Source: Thermoanaerobacter ethanolicus JW 200 (GTDB lineage Bacteria; Bacillota; Thermoanaerobacteria; Thermoanaerobacterales; Thermoanaerobacteraceae). Taken from it: DNA of 64,000 nt. The notes under the pieces are model-generated. The model was not told the DNA's origin. It did no database searches and worked only from the letters and a program-made list of their open reading frames with translations. Below are positions 38,076-46,831 of the stretch, piece by piece. The stretch covers positions 2,322,501-2,386,500 of the forward strand of contig NZ_CP033580.1 of assembly GCF_003722315.1 (NCBI RefSeq). Direction: 5' to 3'. Made by a program: the position numbers and the translations under genes. Numbering within the stretch: position 1 is the stretch's first letter; the number at the start of each line of letters is the position of its first letter.

Positions 38076-39320
38076 TTATTGCTGTGTTGCAATGCCTTGC
38101 TTGATTTGATTCACCATATCGTCAGCAGCTTTGTCAACCGGAACTTTTCCAGATGTAATAAGCTGTAATGCATTGCCTGCAGGAGTCCAGACTGCTGCCA
38201 TTTGCGGTATATTAGGCATTGGAATAGCATGTGTAGCTTGCTCAGCAAATGCATTCAAAATCTCATTATTCTTAACTTCTGGATTGTCTAAGAGGGATTT
38301 AAGAGCTGGTATCCTGTTACCTGTTTCAAATAATGGCAATCCTGTATTTTCAGCAAGATACTTCATTAAATCCCATGCTTCTTGTTGATGTTTTGAATTT
38401 GCACTTACAAAAGCAGCTTGCACACCTGCAAAGGAAGGCATTGGTTTACCATCAACCTGTGGTAGTGGAGCAACTTTGAATGGAACATTAGCTTTCTTGA
38501 AGCCATCCACATCCCATGGACCACTTATATACAAACCAGTCTTTCCACTTTGGAAGTTACCTTTTGCCATATCTCCATTTATATCTGCAGGCATGAATTT
38601 ATACTTTGTCACAAAGTCTTTTATAAGTTCTAAGCCTTTCTTTGCACCATCGTTATTCAATCCTATATCGTTTGGATCAAGTCCACCGCCTGTATCCTTG
38701 AACACATAACCGCCATAAGCAGATATAAAGGCAAAGCTAAAATAGAAGTTATTTACATCGTATTGGAATCCTACTTCTTTGCCCAGCTTAATTAAATCAT
38801 CAAGTGTTGCTGGTGGTGTTGGAACTTTATCTGTATTGTAGAAAAGTGCATAAGTCTCCATTGAAATTGGTACAGCATACATTTTTCCATCGTAAGATAC
38901 AGCACTTATGCTCATTGGAACATAGTCGTCTTTGTTTATAACTCCGTCTGGTACTTCAGCTAAAAGTCCTGCCTTTTGGAAAGTACCCAAGTTATCGTGT
39001 GGTAAACCAAACATGATGTCTGGGCCTTTACCACTTTGAGCAGCTGTTGAGAAAGCTTGGAAGTCACTCTGGTCTGCCAAAACTTTTACTTTGTTGCCAG
39101 TTTGCTCTGCCCACTTATTTGCAATCTCTTGAACCTTTGCTATTTCAGGATCTGTTAAGTGTGACCATACTACAAGTTCTACAGGCTCTTTCTTTTGTTC
39201 TGTCTGACCTTGTGATGAAGTATTGTCACTTGTCTTGCTGCCGCCACAACCTGTTAAAGCAGCTGACAAAACGAATACCATCACAGTCAGCAATGCAATT
39301 ATTTTTGTGTACTTCTTCAT
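38076..39320 (-). CDS. malE: Maltose/maltodextrin-binding lipoprotein
   Basis: Extracellular solute-binding protein of the transporter, lipid-anchored, 414 residues. The signal peptide MKKYTKIIALLTVMVF ends at a lipobox LTGC near residue 25, followed by a Ser/Thr/Gln linker. The body shows the family segments ELVVWSHLTDPEIAKVQEIANKW and GPDIMFGLPHDNLG. The start at 39320 (GAGGAGG in front) gives a proper signal peptide; an upstream in-frame ATG at 39401 would not. It follows the amylase gene by 56 bases. Confidence 0.94.
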   Translation of the reverse strand: MKKYTKIIALLTVMVFVLSAALTGCGGSKTSDNTSSQGQTEQKKEPVELVVWSHLTDPEIAKVQEIANKWAEQTGNKVKVLADQSDFQAFSTAAQSGKGPDIMFGLPHDNLGTFQKAGLLAEVPDGVINKDDYVPMSISAVSYDGKMYAVPISMETYALFYNTDKVPTPPATLDDLIKLGKEVGFQYDVNNFYFSFAFISAYGGYVFKDTGGGLDPNDIGLNNDGAKKGLELIKDFVTKYKFMPADINGDMAKGNFQSGKTGLYISGPWDVDGFKKANVPFKVAPLPQVDGKPMPSFAGVQAAFVSANSKHQQEAWDLMKYLAENTGLPLFETGNRIPALKSLLDNPEVKNNEILNAFAEQATHAIPMPNIPQMAAVWTPAGNALQLITSGKVPVDKAADDMVNQIKQGIATQQ

Positions 39321-39376
39321 ACAAATCCTCCTCTTAATTTTTAATTTTATTATAATTTTGGGAAAAACCCAAAATC

Positions 39377-40957
39377 TTATTTCACTTTTACATTTGTCCA
39401 TATGCTTACACTGTCTTTAGGTAAAGTTATACTTAAAATGTTGTTTTCACTATTTCCTCTTTCAACTTTTAAATTAACTCCTTCTAATAAACCCTTTAAA
39501 TAATCACTGTATTTGCCTTTTCGAAGAGAAGTCTCTATATTTTTTATAGTAGTCTCTTCTCCTTTATTTATTGCAACTACAACTATGTCTTTCCCATATT
39601 GCCTCTCATAGATATAAACATCATTACTAACATACCTTGCTACAGTCTTCCCATACTGTAACGCCTGTGTAGCCTTGCGCAAGTTTGACAATTCTCTAAT
39701 TAAAACATAAGCCTTAGTATTCCCATCAAACTTTTCCATCATTGGCCTATTGTAAGGGTCATTTCCGCCATTTGTGTCATTATGCAAATACTGTTCTGTC
39801 CCATAATATATAGCCGGAATCCCACGAGATGTCATTATAAACGCAATAGCTTCATGCAATTTGTTCTTATCATCATTGACTGATAAAAACCTCGGCATAT
39901 CGTGATTGTCCACAAAAGTAACCAACTTATAAGGATTATCATAATCTTTATTTGTCTCTTCAATAGTATCATTCAATCTGTCAAAGCCATAACCTTTTTC
40001 AAAAACATCCTTTATCGCATTGTTGAGCATAAAATCCAATACAGAAAAACCACTCATATTGGCAAATTGAATATTATAACCGTACAAAGGATCAGTGGGA
40101 CCGTTTAACATCCACTCGCCAAAAAGAATAGCATCTTTTTTAACGCCGTATATGGTATCAGCAAAACTTTTTACCCATTCCATAGGCATATGCTTTACTG
40201 CATCTAGCCTTACCCCATCAATTCCATGACTAAACCATAACTTGATAGAATCCTTTAAATACTTGTCAACAATAGGATTACTTTGATCAAGGTCCGCAAG
40301 GTCAAACAAATTTTTATCCTGCAAGTCCTTTAAATTATTCCAGTTGGTAATTCCACCATTATGATGAAAAAGTTTATTGACATCATTGCTATAAGTTCCC
40401 AATAATTTCCCATCGCCATAAAGTGCACCGTTTTCAGCAAAGTCAGGATTGTTTTCATCTGCAGGACTCGTATGATTTGGAGCAAAATCTAGTATAACTT
40501 TTATCCCATTAGCATGAGCAGTCTTTACAAAATTGTCAAAGTCCTCCCATGTACCAAAATGTTCTTCTACTCTTTTAAAGTCCCTTGCCCAATATCCGTG
40601 ATAAGGTGCATTTATTTCGCCATTATATATTGCCGGTTTGTTGATGTTGTCTACAACAGGAGAAATCCAAATAGCTGTTACTCCCATCCCTTTTATATAA
40701 GGAATTTTTTCTGTCAAACCTTTTAAATCTCCACCCCAATACATCCTCCAATTGGTATAGGTTGGATCAAACATACCTTTACTTACTTCCGGGTCATCGT
40801 TGGACTTATCCCCATTGTAAAACCTATCTATCATAACCTGATATATTACATCCGATTCAGCGGAATTATTAGAACTAGTCTCTTTAATACCACAACTGGT
40901 CAGCAATAAAGAAAAGACTAAAATTATTGCCGCAAATAGCTTTACATTCTTTCCCAT
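39377..40957 (-). CDS. Lipid-anchored alpha-amylase/CGTase-like enzyme (GH13)
   Basis: Endo-acting starch hydrolase at the cell surface, 526 residues. Lipobox LTSC near residue 22. The GH13 barrel shows VILDFAPNHTSP near 150, DGVRLDAVKHMP with the nucleophile Asp near 250, LFGEWM with the acid Glu near 285 and FVDNHDMPRFL with the third Asp near 350. YYGTEQYLHND..GGNDPYNRPMM resembles cyclodextrin glucanotransferases, but their C-terminal starch-binding domains are missing. ATG at 40957 with GGGGGAAAG; the GTG just before it is a possible start. First gene of the operon, transcribed from the operator-bearing promoter at 41076-41104. Confidence 0.92.
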   Translation of the reverse strand: MGKNVKLFAAIILVFSLLLTSCGIKETSSNNSAESDVIYQVMIDRFYNGDKSNDDPEVSKGMFDPTYTNWRMYWGGDLKGLTEKIPYIKGMGVTAIWISPVVDNINKPAIYNGEINAPYHGYWARDFKRVEEHFGTWEDFDNFVKTAHANGIKVILDFAPNHTSPADENNPDFAENGALYGDGKLLGTYSNDVNKLFHHNGGITNWNNLKDLQDKNLFDLADLDQSNPIVDKYLKDSIKLWFSHGIDGVRLDAVKHMPMEWVKSFADTIYGVKKDAILFGEWMLNGPTDPLYGYNIQFANMSGFSVLDFMLNNAIKDVFEKGYGFDRLNDTIEETNKDYDNPYKLVTFVDNHDMPRFLSVNDDKNKLHEAIAFIMTSRGIPAIYYGTEQYLHNDTNGGNDPYNRPMMEKFDGNTKAYVLIRELSNLRKATQALQYGKTVARYVSNDVYIYERQYGKDIVVVAINKGEETTIKNIETSLRKGKYSDYLKGLLEGVNLKVERGNSENNILSITLPKDSVSIWTNVKVK

Positions 40958-40994
40958 CACTTTCCCCCTTACAAGTGATTGCCAATATATTACA

Positions 40995-41006
40995 GCAATC
41001 GCTTTC
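40995..41006. promoter_or_regulatory. LacI-type operator, downstream site
   Basis: GCAATCGCTTTC, related to the stronger site at 41048-41059, between the transcription start and the amylase gene. Confidence 0.5.
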
Positions 41007-41033
41007 TTGAAATGTATTTTTTAAAAGCGCCCA

Positions 41034-41059
41034 ATTGCAACAGTGTTGCAATCGCTTGC
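41034..41059. promoter_or_regulatory. Overlapping palindromic operators of the amylase-mal operon
   Basis: ATTGCAACAGTGTTGCAAT (41034-41052) is a perfect 9-bp palindrome around a central G. It overlaps GCAATCGCTTGC (41048-41059), a LacI/MalR-type palindrome with central CG. Both lie 10-35 bases after the predicted start point, where a bound repressor would block transcription. Confidence 0.7.
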
Positions 41060-41075
41060 GCTTGCTTTTAATATT

Positions 41076-41104
41076 ATTGTATATCTTAATTTAACAAATG
41101 TCAA
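41076..41104 (-). promoter_or_regulatory. Promoter of the amylase-malEFG operon
   Basis: Minus strand TTGACA (41099-41104), exactly 17 bases, TACAAT (41076-41081): nearly consensus housekeeping promoter. Confidence 0.85.
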
Positions 41105-41141
41105 TATGTTTTTTTGTACAACATAGACTAAAATTCCTCGT

Positions 41142-42116
41142 TTACTTAAGCAGGCTTACAATTACTTCTGCAAGCTTTTGCTCATCGTGCCTTATAAATT
41201 CCTTTTTTAAAGCTACTAAATTTTCCTCTACCACTTTAATTCCCATACTTTCTAACTGATTTTTATCGTATTCAACAGGTTGTGACATGTCTTTTATATA
41301 GCGCTTCATATAATCATGGGGAATTTCGCCATTGTTGACAATAATGTAATCTAGAGATTTAAGCCCATGTTCAAAAAGAGCCTTCACATGGTCACAAGCA
41401 GTATAGCCCAAAGTCTCTCCTGGCTGTGTCATGATATTGCAAACATAAACTTTAACCGCTTTGGAAGCTTCAATGGCGTCACACACTCCATCTACCAAAA
41501 GATTAGGAATTACACTCGTATATAAACTTCCAGGACCTAATACAATGGCATCAGCATTTAATATATCCACTAACACTTCTTCAAAAGGCTCTGCATGAGA
41601 AGGTTCAATATATATTCTCTTTATCTTACTGTTTTCTTTTTGCTGTACAACAGGAATTTGCGATTCCCCTTTAATGATAGTTCCGTTTTCAAGCTCTGCT
41701 ACAAGCCTTACATCATCAAGAGTTACAGGAATAACTTTTCCTGATACAGCAAGCACATCACTCATCTTTTTTACAGCTTCTTCAAAATTTTTAGAAATAC
41801 CTATCATGGCTGCCAAAAACAAATTCCCAAAATTTTGGCCTTTTAACATTCCCTCAGTAAACCTGTACTGCAAAAGTTGTTCCATTGTAGGCTCTGTATT
41901 TGCTAAAGCCAGTATACAATTTCTTATATCTCCAGGCGGCAGTATCCCTAAATCCTGTCTTAGGATTCCCGAGCCGCCGCCATCATCTGCTACTGTAACT
42001 ACCGCAGTAATATTGGTTGTATAAAGTTTTAATCCTCTTAGCATAGTAGAAAGCCCTGTACCTCCACCAATAGCAACAATATGAAGTCCCCCTTTAGAAT
42101 TATTTTTCATAATCAT
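41142..42116 (-). CDS. yvcK: YvcK/CofD-like gluconeogenesis factor
   Basis: A 324-residue cytoplasmic protein needed for growth on gluconeogenic carbon and for cell shape in Bacillus. It binds UDP-sugars with a Rossmann-like CofD fold. Seen: VAIGGGTGLSTMLRGLK at the start, VTVADDGGGSGILRQDLGILPPGDIRNCILAL near 38 and VLGPGSLYTSVIPNLL near 190. Start ATG overlaps the upstream ribosome site region 2 bases after rapZ; a second ATG two codons later is possible. Part of murB-PHP-rapZ-yvcK. Confidence 0.95.
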   Translation of the reverse strand: MIMKNNSKGGLHIVAIGGGTGLSTMLRGLKLYTTNITAVVTVADDGGGSGILRQDLGILPPGDIRNCILALANTEPTMEQLLQYRFTEGMLKGQNFGNLFLAAMIGISKNFEEAVKKMSDVLAVSGKVIPVTLDDVRLVAELENGTIIKGESQIPVVQQKENSKIKRIYIEPSHAEPFEEVLVDILNADAIVLGPGSLYTSVIPNLLVDGVCDAIEASKAVKVYVCNIMTQPGETLGYTACDHVKALFEHGLKSLDYIIVNNGEIPHDYMKRYIKDMSQPVEYDKNQLESMGIKVVEENLVALKKEFIRHDEQKLAEVIVSLLK

Positions 42117-42117
42117 A

Positions 42118-42972
42118 TTACTCCTCTCCTATATCTCTATGGTGCAAAATAACAGAATAATCTTCTTTTTTTAGAAACTCATAAAGGGCATTTGCAATAG
42201 TAACAGACCTATGCTTTCCTCCTGTGCATCCAATAGCTATAACAAGTTGAGATTTACCTTCTCTTATATAATACGGGATTAAAAATTTAATCATGTCCCC
42301 TAATTTCTTTAAAAACTCCTTTGCTTCCTCCCACTTCATCACGTACTCTTTTACCTTATCATCATTTCCTGTTAAAGGTCTTAATTCTTCAATATAAAAA
42401 GGATTGGGCAAAAACCTCACATCAAATACAAGGTCAGCATCAAGAGGTATTCCATATTTATATCCAAAAGACATAATATCTATTATGATTCCTTTAAACT
42501 TTTTCCCTTTTAAAAAGATATTAGACAATTCCTCTTTTAACTGAGAAGAAGTTAAATTAGAAGTATCTATTATGCTATTGGCAATTTTCCTTATTTCTGC
42601 AAGTCTCTTTCTTTCCTCATTTATTCCATCAACTATTCTACCTTCCTCAGAGAGAGGATGTTTTCTTCTGGTTTCTTTAAACCTCTTTATCAAAACCTCG
42701 TCAGAAGCTTCCAAAAAAACTATTTCGTAATCGTAGTTGTTTTTTTTCAAAAACTCAAGGCTAGAATAGATGTCCTCAAAAAACTGGCCACCTCTTAAAT
42801 CCATGCCAAGGGCTACCTTATCAACATTTTTTGAGTGATAAAAAAGGTCAGCAAGTTTTGGAAGAAGAGCAGGTGGAAAATTGTCTATACAAAAAAAGCC
42901 CATATCCTCCATAGCCTTCAATGCCTGTGTTTTTCCAGCACCAGAAAGCCCTGTTATTATTACAAACCTCAT
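42118..42972 (-). CDS. rapZ: RNase adapter/nucleotide-binding protein RapZ (YvcJ)
   Basis: A 284-residue P-loop protein hydrolysing nucleotides; enteric homologues guide small-RNA decay to control GlmS. Walker A GLSGAGKTQALKAMEDMGFFCIDN at residues 8-31, Walker-B-like VALGMDLRGGQF near 55, and a C-terminal domain with CTGGKHRSVTIANALYEFL near 250. ATG start with AAAGGGGTG. It is followed two bases later by yvcK and preceded by the PHP gene, the arrangement usual in Firmicutes. Confidence 0.95.
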   Translation of the reverse strand: MRFVIITGLSGAGKTQALKAMEDMGFFCIDNFPPALLPKLADLFYHSKNVDKVALGMDLRGGQFFEDIYSSLEFLKKNNYDYEIVFLEASDEVLIKRFKETRRKHPLSEEGRIVDGINEERKRLAEIRKIANSIIDTSNLTSSQLKEELSNIFLKGKKFKGIIIDIMSFGYKYGIPLDADLVFDVRFLPNPFYIEELRPLTGNDDKVKEYVMKWEEAKEFLKKLGDMIKFLIPYYIREGKSQLVIAIGCTGGKHRSVTIANALYEFLKKEDYSVILHHRDIGEE

Positions 42973-42979
42973 AAAAATA

Positions 42980-43711
42980 TCACCCCTTTGCGTTTATTAT
43001 ATCTTCTTCTGTTAGTCCCGCCTCTTTTGCAATTTCTATTCCTCTTTCAAAGTCTCCTACTTTATGAGGCGTATGGGCATCGCTGTTTATTACAAATTTG
43101 CACCTCTCTTTTTTAGCTATCTTTACATATTCAACTGTCATATAACCGTGACTAGAATTAATTTCAAGAGCCGTTCCTTTCTCTTTTGCTGCCTTTGCAA
43201 GCTTTTGTGTATCAATGTCTACTTTAGCCCCTGGGTGTGTTATTATGTCAATTTTGTACTTTTTTATAGCATTAATCATCGCTTGAGTATTTTTTTCTCT
43301 CATCTCTTCCCGCAAGGAAATAAAATATTTACTTGCTATGTTCTTGCCAAAAAGCTGTAAAGCACTTCTAAAGTCTTTAGGCATAACTCCTTCATGATAT
43401 CCCATAAGCAAAATATCTAAATATTTCATAAGTTCATCTGGAATATCAATATCCCCTTCTAAGCTGATTAAATTAGCTTCTACTCCCATCAGCACTTTAA
43501 TTTGGGGATATTTTTCATTAATCTTATCTATTTCTTCTCTCATTTTTTTGAAATCCCCTTTTCTTAAGCCATAAAATACATGAGCTGGTCCATGGTCAGT
43601 GATTGCAATCTCCTCAAGCCCAATTTCTATCGCCCTTTTTACATTATCTTCTATTGTGCCCTTCCCATGACTGTATACCGTATGGGTGTGATAATCAGCA
43701 AAAATTTTCAT
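42980..43711 (-). CDS. PHP-domain phosphatase (YcdX-like)
   Basis: A 243-residue metal-dependent phosphoesterase. The PHP metal site is seen as FADYHTHTVYSHGKGTIEDNV (HxH), EIAITDHGPAH near 36, a His in IITHPGAKVD near 155 and NSDAHTPHKVGDF near 212. Substrate unknown; relatives act on small phosphorylated metabolites. It lies 12 bases after murB and 7 before rapZ in a tight operon. Confidence 0.9.
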   Translation of the reverse strand: MKIFADYHTHTVYSHGKGTIEDNVKRAIEIGLEEIAITDHGPAHVFYGLRKGDFKKMREEIDKINEKYPQIKVLMGVEANLISLEGDIDIPDELMKYLDILLMGYHEGVMPKDFRSALQLFGKNIASKYFISLREEMREKNTQAMINAIKKYKIDIITHPGAKVDIDTQKLAKAAKEKGTALEINSSHGYMTVEYVKIAKKERCKFVINSDAHTPHKVGDFERGIEIAKEAGLTEEDIINAKG

Positions 43712-43723
43712 TTGTCAAATCAC

Positions 43724-44629
43724 CTATTTCTCTCCTATTATTCTTATTTCTGGTACAAGTTCCACTCCAAACTTTTCTTTTACTACTTTTTGTATATGCT
43801 CAATCAAATTTAAAACATCGTAAAAAGTTGCATTGCCAGTATTTATAATAAATCCCGAATGCTTTTCAGAAACTTTAGCTCCTCCAATTGAATAGCCTTT
43901 AAGTCCTGCTTCCTCAATCAATTTTCCAGCATAATATCCAGGTGGCCTTTTAAAAGTACTTCCGGCACTGGGATACTCTAAAGGTTGTTTTTCCTTCCTT
44001 TTTGCATTTAGTTCTTCCATTTTGCTTTTTATCTCTTCGTATTTCCCTTTTGTTAAACTAAGCCACGCTCTTAAAACAATCCAATCCTTTTCTTGAATAA
44101 TGCTATGTCTATAGGAAAAATTCATTTCTTCATTTGATAAAATCAATATATTGCCTTCTCCATCTAAAACCTCTACTTTTTCTACCACGTCCTTCATTTC
44201 AGGCCCATAAGCTCCTGCGTTCATCACTATTGCTCCACCTAAAGTGCCAGGAATCCCGCTAGCAAATTCAAATCCCGCAAGTTCATGTACAAGTGCCACA
44301 TTGGCAATATAGGAAAGAGGCGCTCCTGCTTCAGCGATTATCCTATTACCCTCTACAATTACATTTCTCAAAGAGGATAATTTTATTACAACTCCTCTTA
44401 TGCCTTTTTCACTTACTAATAGATTAGTGCCATTTCCTAGTATAAAAAAAGGTATGTTTTCTCGTTTCAACAAAGATATGGCTTCCAATAATTCTTTTCG
44501 ATTATTTGGCACAACTAACACATCTGCAGGTCCACCTATTTTAAAAGAAGTGTGTCTTTTCATGGGCTCGTTTAAATACAATTTCCCTTCTCTAAGGATA
44601 TCCTTCAATTTGTCAACTATCTCAATCAC
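43724..44629 (-). CDS. murB: UDP-N-acetylenolpyruvoylglucosamine reductase
   Basis: FAD-dependent reductase making UDP-N-acetylmuramate for peptidoglycan. The 301 residues show PMKRHTSFKIGGPADVLVVPNN near 22 (FAD site), GIPGTLGGAIVMNAGAYG near 124, and YPSAGSTFKRPPGYYAGKLIEEAGLKG near 220 with the catalytic Ser. The length fits the type II enzyme without the third-domain insert. Start GTG with AAGGAG. First gene of the murB-PHP-rapZ-yvcK operon. Confidence 0.96.
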   Translation of the reverse strand: MIEIVDKLKDILREGKLYLNEPMKRHTSFKIGGPADVLVVPNNRKELLEAISLLKRENIPFFILGNGTNLLVSEKGIRGVVIKLSSLRNVIVEGNRIIAEAGAPLSYIANVALVHELAGFEFASGIPGTLGGAIVMNAGAYGPEMKDVVEKVEVLDGEGNILILSNEEMNFSYRHSIIQEKDWIVLRAWLSLTKGKYEEIKSKMEELNAKRKEKQPLEYPSAGSTFKRPPGYYAGKLIEEAGLKGYSIGGAKVSEKHSGFIINTGNATFYDVLNLIEHIQKVVKEKFGVELVPEIRIIGEK

Positions 44630-44760
44630 TGTACCACTCCTTAAAATTTAAAGTTAATTAATTATTCCATCTATAGTCTATCAATAATATATTGTTTTCA
44701 TTCCAAAATGAAACTTTATATGCAATTTTATAATATCACTTTTTTTTCACAAAATAAATA

Positions 44761-44776
44761 GAGGGGACTACCCCTC
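44761..44776 (-). terminator. Terminator after the zinc-ribbon gene
   Basis: GAGGGG, 4-base loop, CCCCTC, then TATTTATTTT on the minus strand, just after the stop at 44779. Confidence 0.8.
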
Positions 44777-44778
44777 CT

Positions 44779-44949
44779 TTATGCATTGTAACAAACTTTA
44801 AATCTCTTGCTTATGCAACCCTCCGAATCATACATGCTCACAACAGCTGTACACTTTTTTATCTTTATCTCGCAATTGCAATCCCTGCAAAAATACAGGT
44901 TATTCCCTATTTTGCCCACATTCGTACTTTTGCAATTTGGGCATTCCAC
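44779..44949 (-). CDS. Zinc-ribbon mini-protein
   Basis: A 56-residue product, MECPNCKSTNVGKIG...YFCRDCNCEIKIKKC..., with a CPxC and a CRDC pair forming a zinc ribbon and three further cysteines towards the C terminus. Start is GTG with GAGGTG nine bases upstream; a terminator follows directly. A nine-codon leader peptide inside an inverted repeat lies 25 bases upstream (44974-45003). Function unknown. The ribosome site, terminator and conserved-looking cysteines support a real gene. Confidence 0.8.
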   Translation of the reverse strand: MECPNCKSTNVGKIGNNLYFCRDCNCEIKIKKCTAVVSMYDSEGCISKRFKVCYNA

Positions 44950-44968
44950 GGCAATCACCTCTTCATTA

Positions 44969-45042
44969 GCTGCTTACACTCTAAAACTATCAAAAGGAAA
45001 CATTACACCTCCTGTAATTAGTTTTATTCCAGTCTAAGCAGC
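44969..45042 (-). promoter_or_regulatory. Leader stem-loop with nine-codon leader peptide
   Basis: Inverted repeat GCTGCTTA (44969-44976) and TAAGCAGC (45035-45042), extendable by three pairs past a mismatch. It encloses AGGAGG (45008-45013) and a tiny frame ATG...TAA (45003-44974) coding Met-Phe-Pro-Phe-Asp-Ser-Phe-Arg-Val. The leader's stop lies in one arm. Such a layout could couple leader translation to access of the zinc-ribbon ribosome site. Confidence 0.5.
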
Positions 45043-45353
45043 TTTTGATTTGTGCATTAAATAATCTCAAAATTTTGAATATTTTATGTACCCGTCAAGA
45101 TTTTTTCTATTCCAATTTTTATTATACCACAAGGAAAGAAATCGGATATAGCTTGAAATTCCCTTATATCTTCTAATATTTTGAATTTTTCCTTATATTT
45201 ATTCAATATTTCTCCCTTTATCAAAAAAAATATCCGTTTTTCTATGTTTTTTGCTAAAACTTAGAGCATAATTATATGAGATGTTCAATATGATTTTTAA
45301 AGCTATAAAAGTATTTTCCGTTCCTTTTTTCACATCAATGGGGGTTGTTTATT
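45043..45353. other. AT-rich non-coding gap
   Basis: About 310 bases between the zinc-ribbon leader and the patatin 3' end. I see no gene; the sequence is AT-rich with repeated ATATTT-like runs and no convincing terminator for the patatin gene. Confidence 0.5.
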
Positions 45354-46217
45354 CTATACTTCCAGTTCTCTCTTTATTCTCCAAACAATAGAATCGGCAG
45401 CTTCAAATCCCATATTTATGCATTTTCCCGCCTGGTCAAACCTATACCAGCGAATATTATTAACATTAGGTTTTATTGTATAGACTCTTTTACCCCTCTC
45501 TGTTTTTTCAGAATTTTTGTTAGAGCTGTCTTTTAATAACTTCATAGTTGTAGCTGTAATAGATATGATTTCGGGCAATGTTCTTTTTAAATTGAAATAT
45601 TTTTTTAGAGGCAGCAACCTATCACTATTAGCTAAAGAATAAAAGGTTTTTTCAAAAACTCCCATATCTATGCTAGAGCTCACATCACATTCTATAATTA
45701 TATCTGCACCCAATTTAGCTGCTAATTCTATTGCCTCAGAATCAACAATTGACCCATCAACTAATTTGGTTCCATTGTACTCCACGGGTTCAAAAAAGAC
45801 GGGGATAGAAATGCTTGCCCTTATAGCTTTTATCAAGTCTCCCTCTGAAAATACTATTTCTTTTCCTGTTTGAATATCAGTAGCCACAATATATAGAGGA
45901 ATATTAAGTTCCTCAAAACTTTCTTTCACATAACCCCGCAAGTATTTCTCTATTTTTTCACCCTTTACTAAGCCGGTTTGTGAGGCTTTAAAATCCAATA
46001 AACTTAAAAATTTTAACATATTAATCTTTTTTGCATCATTTATAAGTTTGTCTACATTATGTCCTGAAGCATAGATTGCTCCTATTATTGCTCCCATACT
46101 TATGCCTATTATAAAATCAATAGGAATATTTTCTTCTTCAAATCTTTTTAGTATACCTAAGTGCGCATATCCTCTTGCTGCTCCACCGCCCAGTATAAGT
46201 CCTACTTTTGGTCTCAT
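45354..46217 (-). CDS. Patatin-like phospholipase (RssA/NTE group)
   Basis: A 287-residue lipid acyl hydrolase with a Ser-Asp dyad. Oxyanion-hole GGGAARGYAHLG at residues 10-21, nucleophile in GISMGAIIGAIYASG near 40, and Asp in VDGSIVDSEAIELA near 152. No signal peptide. It follows the TetR gene by 15 bases and probably belongs to the same operon (phasin-like, ABC1 kinase, TetR, patatin), which suggests lipid turnover as the theme. Confidence 0.92.
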   Translation of the reverse strand: MRPKVGLILGGGAARGYAHLGILKRFEEENIPIDFIIGISMGAIIGAIYASGHNVDKLINDAKKINMLKFLSLLDFKASQTGLVKGEKIEKYLRGYVKESFEELNIPLYIVATDIQTGKEIVFSEGDLIKAIRASISIPVFFEPVEYNGTKLVDGSIVDSEAIELAAKLGADIIIECDVSSSIDMGVFEKTFYSLANSDRLLPLKKYFNLKRTLPEIISITATTMKLLKDSSNKNSEKTERGKRVYTIKPNVNNIRWYRFDQAGKCINMGFEAADSIVWRIKRELEV

Positions 46218-46232
46218 TTTTCATCACCATTT

Positions 46233-46802
46233 CTACTCAAAGATAATTTGTATGGCATTTAACGCATCCAAAATTTCATTTTCATTAGAATCTAAAATCA
46301 CTTGAATTCCCGTACCAAACATTGCACCAAGTATCATTCTCGCCACTGCTCGTGGAGAATAATTTTTAAAATTCTCTCCTAAAGCACTGTTACTTAAAAT
46401 TTTTTCCTCAATCATTTTAGACAAATCACTAAACAAATCCTTTAATAAACTGTTAAAAGAAGAGGACCACATGGCTAAACCTGTAAAGTCGTACAACAGT
46501 TTAAAAAGTCCCGGATTATTTTTAAGCAGGTCTTTAAAAAATTTCACTAAGGATAGCATCTTATCCTTTGCAGTTTCTCCAACACTCAAAGCTTCATTTA
46601 TTTCTTTTAAATATTTATCTATCATCATCTTTATTACCTCCGTAAAAAGTCCTTCCTTACTGCCAAAATAATAATGCAATTGGCTTAATACAACACCAGC
46701 TTCCTCTGCAATGTCTCTTAAGGAAACATTAGCATATCCTCTAGTTGAAATACACTTATATGCAGCATTTAATATTCTTTGCGATTGGTTTCTTTCTTCC
46801 AT
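46233..46802 (-). CDS. TetR family transcriptional regulator
   Basis: A 189-residue repressor: N-terminal helix-turn-helix (about 8-55, RILNAAYKCISTRGYANVSLRDIAEEAGVVLSQLHYYFGSKEGLF) and a variable ligand-binding remainder. The ATG at 46802 is chosen because AGGGG lies nine bases upstream; a TTG eleven codons earlier is possible and would overlap the ABC1 gene end. It is within the phasin-ABC1-TetR-patatin row, and a palindrome at the head of that row (48897-48908) is a plausible operator. The ligand may be a lipid or acyl-CoA, by context only. Confidence 0.9.
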   Translation of the reverse strand: MEERNQSQRILNAAYKCISTRGYANVSLRDIAEEAGVVLSQLHYYFGSKEGLFTEVIKMMIDKYLKEINEALSVGETAKDKMLSLVKFFKDLLKNNPGLFKLLYDFTGLAMWSSSFNSLLKDLFSDLSKMIEEKILSNSALGENFKNYSPRAVARMILGAMFGTGIQVILDSNENEILDALNAIQIIFE

Positions 46803-46831
46803 CTTGGATTTCCCCTTTTGAAGTTTATTTA

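Noticed and set aside
44694-44713. GTTTTCATT/AATGAAAC hairpin upstream of murB
   Set aside because: AT-rich, no T run, no neighbour it would clearly serve; left out as a terminator or operator.
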